Part shown: one piece after another, positions 9,170 to 18,400 of the stretch
How positions within the stretch are numbered: the first letter of the stretch is position 1
Layout: each line of letters opens with the position of its first letter
Origin: Clostridia bacterium
GTDB taxonomy: Bacteria > Bacillota > Clostridia > Oscillospirales > CAG-272
NCBI GenBank assembly: GCA_017463125.1
Contig: JAFTPV010000017.1
Span: 62,001 to 126,000, forward strand
Length of the DNA stretch: 64,000 nt
Direction of reading: 5' to 3'
The notes under the pieces: generated by a model
What the model saw: the letters and a program-made list of their open reading frames with translations, nothing else
Databases searched by the model: none
What the model was told of the DNA's origin: nothing
Program-made: the position numbers and the translations under genes

Positions 9170-9198
9170 ATTAAATACTACTTCGTACATTTTGTCAA
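9170..9198 (-). promoter_or_regulatory. Promoter of the Ig-domain lipoprotein gene
   Basis: TTGACA (9193-9198) and TTTAAT (9170-9175), spacing 17 bases, on the minus strand. The predicted leader is about 150 bases long and contains the hairpin at 9065-9108. The rest of the 343-base gap (9199-9354) shows only AT-rich sequence and the ribosome binding site of the next plus-strand gene. Confidence 0.7.
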
Positions 9199-9354
9199 GC
9201 CTTTTTGGACATTTTTATTATATTATATCATATAAGAAAAGAGATTGCAATAGTTTTATTTACAAATTCTTTTCAAATAGTTTATGGTTTATTATTGAAG
9301 AGGGGGCGGTTTTGGGGTAAAATATTTATAACGCTGAAGAAGGAGGAATTTTTT

Positions 9355-11181
9355 ATGAAAAACCACATAAGGCTTTTTGTATTCATTATGCTTTTGTTTT
9401 CTGTTTTTGCGTTTTCCTCCTGTGACAGTGAGGGGTCGGGCGGCAAAAATCCGACTAGCAATCAGACAAACGAGCAAATAATAATTCCGGAAATAAATGA
9501 ACTAACACGAGAGACCGTAAATTTTGATGACGTTGTCTATATCCGACCCGACACTGAAAATTTGGTAACGGCAATAACCCGAACGACAGATATAGTCGAG
9601 GGTAACGAGGGTAGCTACGAGGAGCAGCTCGCGGCTATAAAGACGCTTGAAGAGCCCTGCTCTATCTTCAACACTATGTACGCATATCTGACGGTAAAGA
9701 CCTCGCAGAATTCGGCGGATAAGACCTGGGCGGAGGAATACGAAGCTCTGTCGGGAGAGGAGCCGAGGGTTGCCGAAGCGATAGAAAAACTGTACGTGGC
9801 TGTTGCCCGCTCCGAGCATGCAGAGCGGTTTGAGGAGGACTACTTTGGGGACGGTCATATTGAAAAATACAGTGACGGAGGAAAGTACACCGATGCGGCG
9901 GTCGAGCTTCTCGAGAGAGAGGCAGAGCTTACGGCGAAATATTCCGCGCTCTCAAGTGCAAACGTTAAGATAGTATACGGCGGAATATCCGACACCTACG
10001 ACAACACGGCAGAGCGCCTTAAGTCCACGCTTGGTGAGGGAACGAAAAAATACAAAAAAGCAATTGCGGAGTGTGACTTACTCTTTGCCGAGGCTGTTGA
10101 TGAAGCGGGGGCTGAAATTTTCACCGAGCTTCTTAAGGTCAGGTACAAAATCGCTGAGGCTATGGGCTACGGAAGCTACATGCAATACGCCTACGAGCTT
10201 CGCGGTCACGATTACACGGCTGATGAGCTTAACTCCTTGATAAACAACGTAGCAAAATACGTGACGCCCGTTTATCAGGCACTTTCCACCTCTGTTTTCG
10301 GCAGTTATTTCAGAGTAACGCCGCCCATACAGGTAACAAGGGAGAGCGTTATAAACAATCTGTATACGGTCTACTCCTCTATGGACACGCGAATCGCAGA
10401 CGTATACGCATATATGCTGAGCTGTGGGCTTTACGACATTGCGGGAGAAGAGAAAAACCGCATGGATGGGGCTTACACCGTCTATTTTCACGAGATTGAA
10501 GCACCGTTTATTTTCGCAACGGTGTCAGGTGATATTACCGACTACTCCACCATAAGCCACGAATTCGGGCACTTTCTTGACGGCTTCATAAATTATTCGG
10601 TTAGCGAGTCGCTGGATCTTGCCGAGGTTTCGTCACAGGCATTAGAGCTTTTGACACTTTGTGAGCTTGATGAGATTATGGGTAACGAGGAGTACAAATA
10701 TCTCTATTATTCGGCTATGCAAAACACGCTTCTGACTCTCATAACACAAAGCTTTTACGCAAAGCTTGAGGCGCTTGCATACGAGCTGGAATACGAGGAT
10801 ATTACAAGAGATAGGCTTGATTTGTTAGTAAGGGAGGCGGCGGCAGCGCTGCATCTTAACCCAAAAATATTCTCTTCTCTTGACAAGATAATGATAGACC
10901 ATCTTGTGCTGTACCCATTTTACGTGCAATCGTACTGTACGTCCCTTACCGTTTCCCTCGACATTTTCTTTGAGGAATGCGAGGATGGCAACGGAATTGA
11001 ATTATACAACGGTCTGATTGACGAGGGATACGGCAAGACCTTCTGCGAGGCGCTTGAGGACGCAAGCCTTGATTCCCCGTTTGACGATGATACCGTAAAG
11101 GAGCTGGTTGATAAGATATACTACTCAATAATCGGCTCGTATTATTTCAAAAATCCGGGTGATATTAACAACGCAGCGTAA
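9355..11181 (+). CDS. Lipoprotein M3-family zinc metallopeptidase
   Basis: A surface-anchored oligopeptidase-like protein of 608 residues. The start at 9355 is chosen because AAGGAGG lies directly upstream and the protein then begins with a lipoprotein signal (MKNHIRL, hydrophobic core, FSSC with Cys23); the open frame extends 50 codons further up without a signal. The zinc motif HEFGH is at residues 402-406 and the third ligand is probably Glu431 in EVSSQALELL, 29 residues after the first histidine, which is the M3 (thimet/oligoendopeptidase F) spacing. Most M3 peptidases are cytoplasmic, so a lipid-anchored version suggests trimming of peptides outside the cell. It is convergent with the ABC exporter and has no partner gene. 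Confidence 0.8.
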   Translation: MKNHIRLFVFIMLLFSVFAFSSCDSEGSGGKNPTSNQTNEQIIIPEINELTRETVNFDDVVYIRPDTENLVTAITRTTDIVEGNEGSYEEQLAAIKTLEEPCSIFNTMYAYLTVKTSQNSADKTWAEEYEALSGEEPRVAEAIEKLYVAVARSEHAERFEEDYFGDGHIEKYSDGGKYTDAAVELLEREAELTAKYSALSSANVKIVYGGISDTYDNTAERLKSTLGEGTKKYKKAIAECDLLFAEAVDEAGAEIFTELLKVRYKIAEAMGYGSYMQYAYELRGHDYTADELNSLINNVAKYVTPVYQALSTSVFGSYFRVTPPIQVTRESVINNLYTVYSSMDTRIADVYAYMLSCGLYDIAGEEKNRMDGAYTVYFHEIEAPFIFATVSGDITDYSTISHEFGHFLDGFINYSVSESLDLAEVSSQALELLTLCELDEIMGNEEYKYLYYSAMQNTLLTLITQSFYAKLEALAYELEYEDITRDRLDLLVREAAAALHLNPKIFSSLDKIMIDHLVLYPFYVQSYCTSLTVSLDIFFEECEDGNGIELYNGLIDEGYGKTFCEALEDASLDSPFDDDTVKELVDKIYYSIIGSYYFKNPGDINNAA

Positions 11182-11254
11182 AAAGTAAATAAACAAAAAA
11201 GTTCTCAAATTCTCGAGTAAAATCGGGTTTTTGAGAACTTTTATTTACTTTTTA
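11181..11254. terminator. Bidirectional terminator between the M3 peptidase and ABC exporter genes
   Basis: GTTCTCAAA (11201-11209) pairs with TTTGAGAAC (11230-11238), and the flanks extend the pairing with A-rich and T-rich arms (AAAAGTAAATAAA with TTTATTTACTTTT). Both converging genes end on it. Confidence 0.75.
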
Positions 11255-13177
11255 ATGGTTTTCTCCGATATATCTGCTCGCCTGTGTTGAGAAGAGCCGG
11301 TAGTATTCCCCTTTCTTTTCCATAAGCTCCGAGTGCGTTCCGACCTCGCTTACCTCACCACCGTCTATAACGACTATCTTACTGGCGGAGGTTGCGCTGG
11401 AGAGCCTGTGAGAAACGAATACTGTAAGCTTATCCTTTGCAAGCTCGCCGAAGCGGTCAAAGACCTCCTTTTCAGCGATAGCGTCGAGGGATGCCGTAGG
11501 TTCGTCGAGAATCATAATGTCCGAATCCTTGTAAAAGGCTCTGGCAACCGAAAGCTTTTGCCACTGACCACCCGAAAGCTCGATTCCGTCCTCCTCGAAT
11601 ATTCTCGTAAGAGGCGTTTCATATTCTCTCGGAAGCTCTCTTATAAACGGATCGGCGTCAGATCTCTCAGCGGCAAGAACTGCGTCCTCTGGGTTATGGT
11701 GCCTTGCTGCGTCACCGAACTCTATATTCTCTCTTGCAGTTTCGGCATATTTGCCAAAATCCTGGAATATTATACCGAATAGGTCGTAAAGAGATTTCGT
11801 GTCGTATTCCTTAAGGTCAACACCGTCAAGAAGTATCACGCCGTCCGTCGGATCATAAAGGCGTGTTAGGAGCTTTATCAGAGTGGTTTTACCTGCTCCG
11901 TTAAGTCCTACAAGGACAACAGAGTCCCGAGGCTCAAATTTCAAATTTATGTCCTTTAGCACGTAGTTATCACAGCCCGGGTACTTAAAGTAAACGTTAC
12001 GGAATTCGATAGTGTGAGGGATACCTCTTACCGCCTTTTTGGGTTGATTTGAGGAAGAAACTATCTCTGATGGCTCGTCCATAAATTCTATCATATTGTT
12101 TATGAAAAGCGTTCCCTCGTATATCGTAGCCGTTGATGTAAAGAGAGTTGAAACGTAGCCGCTGATAGACGTAAGCGCTCCCGTGTAAAGTGAATAATCA
12201 CCAATCTCCCCATCTCCGAACACAACCGTATACGCAACGAAAACGAAGAGGAGGCAGTTTACAACGGTTGACACAAGACCAACGGTGAGCTGTACTGTGC
12301 CCTCTTTTACTATAAGGCTTTTCAAGCCCTTATAATATTTAGCAAAGGCGGTCTTGTATTTGTCTATAAACGTATTTCCGAGGCCGAGGATTTTTATCTC
12401 CTTGACGTTATCCTTATTTACCATAAGGGAAGAATAGTAATTCATTTCCCTGCGCTCCTTGGAGTGCATACGGATATATCGGAAATTTTGATGCCTATAA
12501 AAGAAATTAACGATAGCGCCGGGGACTGCCGCAAAGATTATGAGCACCGGCGCATACGGACTTAACGTTGCAAGCACCGTTATAAATGACACGGCGCTTA
12601 TCATTGCGCTTATCACGCTGAAGGTTGCCGAGAGAATATGTATCGGGCGCATTCCCGCCTCTCTGTTTGCATTCTCAAGCTTCTCATAGAACTCGGGTCT
12701 GTCGAAGGAGGAAAGGTCCACCTCCTTTGCCTTATTCACGATTTTCAGCTTTATGTGATTAACTACCAGCTCTCCCGCAAGCCCTGTCACCATAGTGTTA
12801 AATCTCGTTACGAGCTTATTAGAAAACAGGTAGATAAAATAGGCTAAAAACAAGAATAAAAGCGGCTCCATCACAACGAACAGACTTTCTACGGTGTCGC
12901 CGAGGGACTGTGCGCCTATAAGATTTGCTATCTCGTTCAAGATATCCTTTGAAATATAAGCACCGACAACGGGCAAAACGCCATTCAGCACGCAGAGCGC
13001 TATCATAGCGAAAAGCAGGTGCGGTGCAGCTTCAAAAACAAGCGAAACTATATAAAACAGTCTTTTGAAAAAGCCCTTTATACAAAGCAGACAATATCGC
13101 GGAATATCTTTTAGCCTTTTAGGCTTTTCTATCCCGTCGGACATTGGCCTTCGCATAGGGGGTGGCATAGGCGGCAT
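11252..13177 (-). CDS. ABC transporter, fused permease-ATPase (exporter type)
   Basis: A 641-residue half-transporter: residues about 30-350 carry six predicted membrane helices of the exporter fold, and residues about 385-640 the ATPase. Walker A GLNGAGKTT starts at 424, the signature LSGGQ at 534, Walker B IMILDEP at 554 with the catalytic Glu, and the switch histidine (SHR) at 590. The N-terminus is odd: a Met/Pro-rich MPPMPPPMRRPM. Its ATG overlaps the stop of the upstream XRE gene by one base, so the two are translationally coupled. Only one half-transporter gene is present, so it should work as a homodimer. The substrate is unknown; a peptide or drug is typical for this family. Confidence 0.88.
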   Translation of the reverse strand: MPPMPPPMRRPMSDGIEKPKRLKDIPRYCLLCIKGFFKRLFYIVSLVFEAAPHLLFAMIALCVLNGVLPVVGAYISKDILNEIANLIGAQSLGDTVESLFVVMEPLLFLFLAYFIYLFSNKLVTRFNTMVTGLAGELVVNHIKLKIVNKAKEVDLSSFDRPEFYEKLENANREAGMRPIHILSATFSVISAMISAVSFITVLATLSPYAPVLIIFAAVPGAIVNFFYRHQNFRYIRMHSKERREMNYYSSLMVNKDNVKEIKILGLGNTFIDKYKTAFAKYYKGLKSLIVKEGTVQLTVGLVSTVVNCLLFVFVAYTVVFGDGEIGDYSLYTGALTSISGYVSTLFTSTATIYEGTLFINNMIEFMDEPSEIVSSSNQPKKAVRGIPHTIEFRNVYFKYPGCDNYVLKDINLKFEPRDSVVLVGLNGAGKTTLIKLLTRLYDPTDGVILLDGVDLKEYDTKSLYDLFGIIFQDFGKYAETARENIEFGDAARHHNPEDAVLAAERSDADPFIRELPREYETPLTRIFEEDGIELSGGQWQKLSVARAFYKDSDIMILDEPTASLDAIAEKEVFDRFGELAKDKLTVFVSHRLSSATSASKIVVIDGGEVSEVGTHSELMEKKGEYYRLFSTQASRYIGENH

Positions 13178-13827
13178 TAGTCGGTGACCTCCTCTTCTTT
13201 TTTAATTTTATCGGTCTTGGGGATTCTGCTCTTAGGTGTAAATAAAGCCAAAAATACAACTATAACCTCAAGAGGTACACCGAGGGCAAAGGTCGGCCAG
13301 AAATTTATAGAAAAAATCAAAAGCTGGGTAAGATAAACGCTTAAAAGAGTGCTCCAGACAATTACGCTGCCTAAAGTAATATCCATCCACCTCTTCTTAT
13401 ACCACAGAGCGTTAAATATTTGAATCACCAAGGCGCTTATCGGCATAGCGTATATATAGACGAGCCACGCAGGGAACGGTGAGCCTGTAAACAAAATGAT
13501 TAAAAATGCAACCGCCGCAATAAGCCATATAAGCGAGGAGAGAACTATGGTTATAACCAACCTATTTCTCTTTACCAGCTTCTTTTTCTTGGCGGCCTCG
13601 CTTAAGGTAACGGTATGCTTTTCCTCAAGTAAATAATCTACCGACACCGAAAAAATATCAGCAATTTGTTTCAAAACGACAATATCAGGAAGAGATTCGC
13701 CTCTTTCCCATTTGGACACAGCCTTATCGGAGTAATTCAATTTTTGAGCTAGCTGCGTTTGTGTCATTTTACCGTCGGTGCGAAGCTCGGAAATGTTTTT
13801 TGCAATTATTTCGTGAAGCTCCTTCAT
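13177..13827 (-). CDS. XRE-family regulator with C-terminal membrane domain
   Basis: Residues 1-66 form a Cro/C1-type helix-turn-helix (TQTQLAQKLNYSDKAVSKWERG, then LPDIVVLKQIADIFSVSVDYLL). After a basic linker come about four hydrophobic segments (residues about 90-200) and a charged tail, so the DNA-binding domain is probably tethered to the membrane. This arrangement is common in Clostridia next to ABC transporters that respond to envelope-active compounds. It is coupled to the downstream exporter gene by a one-base overlap and has its own promoter. Membrane sensing and control of the exporter are inferences from context. Confidence 0.82.
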   Translation of the reverse strand: MKELHEIIAKNISELRTDGKMTQTQLAQKLNYSDKAVSKWERGESLPDIVVLKQIADIFSVSVDYLLEEKHTVTLSEAAKKKKLVKRNRLVITIVLSSLIWLIAAVAFLIILFTGSPFPAWLVYIYAMPISALVIQIFNALWYKKRWMDITLGSVIVWSTLLSVYLTQLLIFSINFWPTFALGVPLEVIVVFLALFTPKSRIPKTDKIKKEEEVTD

Positions 13828-13872
13828 AAAGCAACCTCCGTTAAGAATAATTTTATAATTTTTATAATAAAT

Positions 13873-13901
13873 ATTTTATCACAAACTGAAAGAAATTGCA
13901 A
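13873..13901 (-). promoter_or_regulatory. Promoter of the XRE regulator-ABC exporter pair
   Basis: TTGCAA (13896-13901), 17 bases, TAAAAT (13873-13878) on the minus strand, followed by a GGAGG site before the ATG at 13827. Confidence 0.6.
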
Positions 13902-13908
13902 CAAAAAG

Positions 13909-14406
13909 CTATAAAAAGGCGAGATGTGAAAAAAGAATATTTTCATTCTCAATGGTTATAACTCCATAGGCTGCACTCCTTGCCCCTATACTGCCGGGAT
14001 TAAAAAGGTAGACGCCGCCGTTGTCCGTCGAAGCATATTTTTCAAAAGGCTGATGGGTGTGGCCGAAAAGAACGACGTCTGCCCTGCGCTCGACTCCGAG
14101 CCTTACGGCTCCGTCAGTCCCGTATTTTACACCGTAGAGATCGCCGTGAGTAAAAACTATACGCTTACCTAGAAGATTTATCTCATCGGTCTTTTTTGCT
14201 ACGATACCGTTTACCCACGACTGAAGATCGCAGTTCCCTCTGACAAAAAGCCACATACGCTTACCCCGGTCCCTCTCCGTGAGGGCTTCAATATCCGAAA
14301 GGCCGTCACCAAGAAAGAAAACGACCTCGGCATAAGGATGCTTATCAAGCGCGCGCTTTATATACAAGTCAGTGCCGTGAGAATCGGAAAAACAAAGACA
14401 TTTCAT
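13909..14406 (-). CDS. YfcE/MJ0936-type metallophosphodiesterase
   Basis: A 165-residue calcineurin-like phosphoesterase. The first metal motif is SDSHG (residues 7-11), followed by FFLGDG, RGNCD, FTHGDL and the terminal GHTHQP, which together make the dinuclear metal site. I start at 14406 because GAAAGGA precedes it and the protein then begins directly with MKCLCFSDSHG as in the family. The longer upstream frame would run into the divergent gene at 14480. The natural substrate is unknown for most of these enzymes (general phosphodiesterase activity). It is divergent from the three-gene small cassette. Confidence 0.87.
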   Translation of the reverse strand: MKCLCFSDSHGTDLYIKRALDKHPYAEVVFFLGDGLSDIEALTERDRGKRMWLFVRGNCDLQSWVNGIVAKKTDEINLLGKRIVFTHGDLYGVKYGTDGAVRLGVERRADVVLFGHTHQPFEKYASTDNGGVYLFNPGSIGARSAAYGVITIENENILFSHLAFL

Positions 14407-14479
14407 AAAAAATCCTTTCGTAACATCAGAAATTTGCAGGCATATAATATTAAAAAACGTTTGAAACGGAGGTAAATAA

Positions 14480-14704
14480 ATGAATTTTTCAAGAGAACAG
14501 ATTGAGGCAATAGCAGCGCTGCCCGATGAGAAAATGTGGGTTGAGGTAAGGAGAATAGCCTCGTCCTTCGGCTTTACGCTTCCCGTCGAATGCCCACCGC
14601 ATAAGGATCTCGAGAAGTTACGAGAGATGGCTCTAGGCAATAAGATCTCGCCGGCAGACGCTATGCGCCTTGTCAACACTTACAAAAGAGGTATGAAAAA
14701 ATGA
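14480..14704 (+). CDS. Small uncharacterised protein, first of a three-gene cassette
   Basis: A 74-residue protein with a strong GGAGG site, and a TATAAT at about 14436-14441 as the likely -10 box. It contains no signal peptide or membrane segment. It is predicted mostly helical (REQIEAIAALPDEKMW, LEKLREMALG, ADAMRLVNTYKRG). Its last codons overlap the start of the next gene by ATGA, showing translational coupling. I do not recognise the family. The cassette gives the impression of a conserved clostridial group of small proteins whose role is unknown. Confidence 0.7.
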   Translation: MNFSREQIEAIAALPDEKMWVEVRRIASSFGFTLPVECPPHKDLEKLREMALGNKISPADAMRLVNTYKRGMKK

Positions 14705-15033
14705 GTGAGCAGACACCCGATATTTCGAGGGTAATACAGCTGATAATGGAAAATCCCTCTCTTGTTCAAGAAATATCATCTCTCGTAAAAAAGGACGGGG
14801 CGAGCGAGTCTAATTGTGCGCCTGAGGCAAGTGAGGAGAGTAGTGTGGTTGCAAGCGAGCAAATCACAGTCCCCGTTACGACAGCACCCAAAATTGAATA
14901 CGAAAATCCCGCAAGACGAAACAGGACACAGCTTCTCGGAGCTATGAAGCCCTACGTTTCAAGCGAGAGAGCAAAGGCGATAGACTCAATGATGTCGATA
15001 ATGGATATACTAGAGATGATGAAGGCGAGGTAG
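14701..15033 (+). CDS. Small uncharacterised protein, second of the cassette
   Basis: A 110-residue soluble protein. The N-terminal 30 residues (ISRVIQLIMENPSLVQEISSLV) and C-terminal 40 residues (RRNRTQLLGAMKPYVSSERAKAIDSMMSIMDILEMM) look helical and conserved in style. The middle is an acidic, Ser/Glu-rich linker that looks disordered. Its ATG overlaps the previous stop and its stop lies two bases before the next ATG. The C-terminal LLGAMKPYVS...R motif reminds me of small helical proteins encoded beside sporulation or envelope genes in Clostridia, but I cannot name a family. Coiled-coil partner binding is possible. Confidence 0.7.
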   Translation: MSEQTPDISRVIQLIMENPSLVQEISSLVKKDGASESNCAPEASEESSVVASEQITVPVTTAPKIEYENPARRNRTQLLGAMKPYVSSERAKAIDSMMSIMDILEMMKAR

Positions 15034-15035
15034 AT

Positions 15036-15395
15036 ATGTATTCACGAAGCTTTTACACCACCGAGGAAGAAAACACCAGAATTCCGACAAACTACGACGG
15101 AACGGCCTTTTCCACATCTGAAGTACCGAGCGAGGTTTCAGAAGAACCTGATGCCGAGCAAGCATCAGCTGATGCATCGGAAAGCGTAAGTGCCGGAGTT
15201 ATCGATTCTGTGCGGATTCCGTTTTTGTCCGGCCTTTTCGGAAAAGGAGGCTTGCTTGGAACGAGCTCGCTGAAGCTTCCCAAAATCGGCACGGAGGAAA
15301 TACTTATAATAGCGGCGGCGCTTTTTCTCCTCTTTTCAAAGGACGGAGATATGGAAATTGCTGTTATGCTTCTTATTTTACTACTTATAAATTAG
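15036..15395 (+). CDS. Small protein with acidic N-terminus and C-terminal hydrophobic hairpin
   Basis: A 119-residue protein. Residues 1-60 are polar and rich in Glu, Ser and Ala. Residues about 65-85 are Gly/Leu-rich. Residues about 85-119 hold two short hydrophobic stretches (EEILIIAAALFLLF and MEIAVMLLILLLIN) separated by a charged KDGD turn. The last segment ends at the C-terminus, so this resembles a hydrophobic hairpin or re-entrant anchor. It is the last gene of the cassette and is followed by the polC terminator hairpin. Function unknown. The architecture suggests that the cassette acts at a membrane, perhaps with gene two as a soluble partner. Confidence 0.7.
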   Translation: MYSRSFYTTEEENTRIPTNYDGTAFSTSEVPSEVSEEPDAEQASADASESVSAGVIDSVRIPFLSGLFGKGGLLGTSSLKLPKIGTEEILIIAAALFLLFSKDGDMEIAVMLLILLLIN

Positions 15396-15435
15396 AAAAA
15401 ACTTGGCTGCCTCAAAAAACATTTCGGGGCAGCCT
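15396..15435 (-). terminator. Terminator of the polC operon
   Basis: A 9-bp stem (15405-15413 with 15426-15434) with a 12-base loop is followed on the minus strand by AAGTTTTTTC. It also ends the small plus-strand cassette, though with a weaker T-tract in that direction. Confidence 0.75.
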
Positions 15436-15454
15436 TAACTTTAACGTAAAAATA

Positions 15455-18400
15455 TCAGAACATTGAAAATTGATTTGTTTCGGACAACCCATCAAGCACG
15501 TGGTTTCTCCTAAGAAGCTCTATAACGGCTTTAGAAATACCCGTATGCTCACGTAACTCCTCTATCGAATAAATATCAAAGCTGTCACGCGCCTCTATTA
15601 TCTTTGCTGCCGCCTTATCACCAAGCCCGGGAAGAGAGTTGAATGGCATACGTATCTTGCCGTTTTCGGGCAGGAATGCAGTTGCGTCTGACTTTTTCAA
15701 ATCAACGTTCAGGAATCTGACACCTCTTGCAAGAGCCTCTCTGACAAGATAGAGGGTCTGGCAGGTTTCGTTATCCTTCGCCGTTGCCTCGTTACCCTTT
15801 GCTTCAAGCTCCTTTATGGTGGCGTTCACCCCCTCATATCCGCGACCCACTATCTCCGCGTCAAAGCCTCCGGGAGCAACCGTAAGGAAGGCTGCGTAAA
15901 ACTCCATAGGATAATATATCTTATACCACGCAAGACGGATTGCCGACATAACGTAAGCTGCGGCGTGCGCCTTCGGGAACATATATTTTATCTTTTTACA
16001 GGACCAGATATACCACTCGGGTACACCGTGTGAGAGCATCTCCTCCTCCCATTCGGGAGTAAGTCCCTTACCCTTACGGACGCTCTCCATTATCTTAAAG
16101 GACATGGAGTTATCAAGTCCCTTTTGGATAAGATACAGCATAATGCCGTCACGTGTTCCAACGACCTCGGATATAGTACAGGTTCCCTGCTTAATAAGCT
16201 CTTGGGCATTTCCGAGCCACACGTCAGTACCGTGCGTAAGGCCTGAGATCTGAAGAAGGTCGGCAAAGTTTTTCGGCTTTGCTTCAACGAGAACCTGCTG
16301 CAAGAATCTGGTACCGAACTCGGGAATACCGAAGGTGGCAAGCTGAGCGCCGCCTATCTGTTCGGGAGTTATTCCAAGGGGCTTTGTTGAGGCAAACAAC
16401 TCGTATATTGTCTTATCGTTCATTTTAACGTCAAGAACCGAGGTGTTTGTATACTTTTCAAGCATCTTATACTTTGTCGGCATATCGTGTCCGAGCTCGT
16501 CAAGCTTAAGTATAGTATCGTGAAGATATGAGAACTGGAAGTGGGTGGTTACGGTGTCTGCCTTTGGGTCGTCGGCAGGGTGCTGAACCGGGGTGAAATC
16601 GTAAATATCGTACTCCTTCGGCACAACTATGATACCGCCGGGGTGCTGACCCGTCGTTTTCTTAATACCCATAACGCGAGTTACCATGTGGGCAACCTCG
16701 GCCTTCGGTATCTTGATTTTACGCTCCTCGAGATATTTATTTATGTATCCCCACGCGGTCTTATCGGCAAGACCGGTTATCGTTCCCGCACGGAACACCT
16801 GTCCCTCTCCAAAGAGCTCCTCTGTATACTTATGCACCTTACCCTGCACGTCGCCAGAGAAATTAAGGTCAATATCGGGTGACTTATCACCATAGAAGCC
16901 GAGGAAGGTTTCAAAGGGAATATCGTGACCGTCCTGGTAAAGAAGCTCTCCACATACGGGGCATTTCTTATCCGGAAGATCAAAGCCCGAGCCAACTGAA
17001 CCATCGGTAAAGAACTCGGAATATTTACATTTTAAGCACCTGTAATGCGGCGGCAGAGGATTTACCTCCGAAATACCAGACATCGTGGCAACGAAGGACG
17101 AGCCTACGGAGCCGCGCGAGCCTACCTGATAGCCGAGGCTCTCGGAATAAGCAACCAGCTTAACCGCAATCATATAAAGCACGGCAAAGCCGTTTTTGAT
17201 AATCGAGGTCAGCTCCTTTTCAAGACGCTTTTCCACTATTTCGGGAAGATTTTCGCCATACCAATCGTGCGCTCTCTTCCAGCAGGACGATTCAAGCTCC
17301 TCCTTCGCGCCGGGAAGGTCGGGCTCATATCTGCCCTCGGGGATAGGTCTTATTTTCTCGCACATATCGGCAATCATATTCGGATTTTCGATAACTACCT
17401 CGCGCCATGCCTCATCACCGAGATACGAAAACTCCTCAAGCATCTCGTCCGTAGTACGAAGATATATGGGCATTTCCTTATCACAGTCGGAGAACTTCAT
17501 ACCCGCAAGAAGAATACGGCGGTAAACCTCGTCCTCCTTATTGACAAAATGCGCGTCGCACGTAGCGCACACGGGCTTCCCAAGGCGCTTACCAAGCTCG
17601 TATATACGGCGGTTTATATCCTTCAGGGCCTCGTCGTCACGCACCTTTCCCTCCGCTATGAGGAAGCGGTTGTTGCAAAGGGGCTGTATCTCAAAGTAAT
17701 CGTAAAACTCGGCAATATCCTCTATTTCCTGCTGGCTTCTTCCGTCAAGTATCGCGCGGTAGAGCTCACCTGCCTCGCAGGCAGAGCCTATGATAAGACC
17801 TTCTCTGTACTGCTCTATTACGGATTTTGGCATTCTCGGATTTCTTCTGTAATAATCGAGATAGCTGATGGAAATAAGCTTATAGAGGTTCTTCAAGCCC
17901 TCCTGGCTTTTTGCGAATATTATCATGTGATGGCTTGGGAGCTTTAAGGGGTCGGTCTTTTCGCTCATCGCGTCAACCATACGCTCAAAGTTTCCGATGC
18001 CCTCGCTCTTCAACCTCCCGAGCATAACGAAGAATATCTCCGCTAACATTCTCGCGTCATCCGAGGCTCTGTGGTGGTGGAAATCTCCAAGTCCGTAATG
18101 CTCGGCTATAATGTTAAGCTTATGCTTTTTAAGCTCGGGATTTACGTATTTTGAAAGCCCGACGGTATCAAGATAAGTATTGCGGAATGGCAGCTCCAGC
18201 CGCTCGCACGCGACTCTGATAAAGCCGACGTCAAAGCCCGCATTGTGAGCGATAAGGAGCCTGTCCCCTGCAAATTCAAGGAATTTTTCAACGGCCTCGC
18301 GCTCCTTCGGCGCGCCTTTTACCATATCGTTTGTTATCGAGGTCAGATTAGTTATCTCCTCGGAAATTTCGCACTCCGGGTCAACGAAGGTGTCAAATTC

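Noticed and set aside
14407..14679. N-terminal extension of the phosphodiesterase gene
   Set aside because: It would overlap the divergent small gene at 14480 and place 91 non-conserved residues before the metal motif; the ATG at 14406 has a good ribosome binding site.
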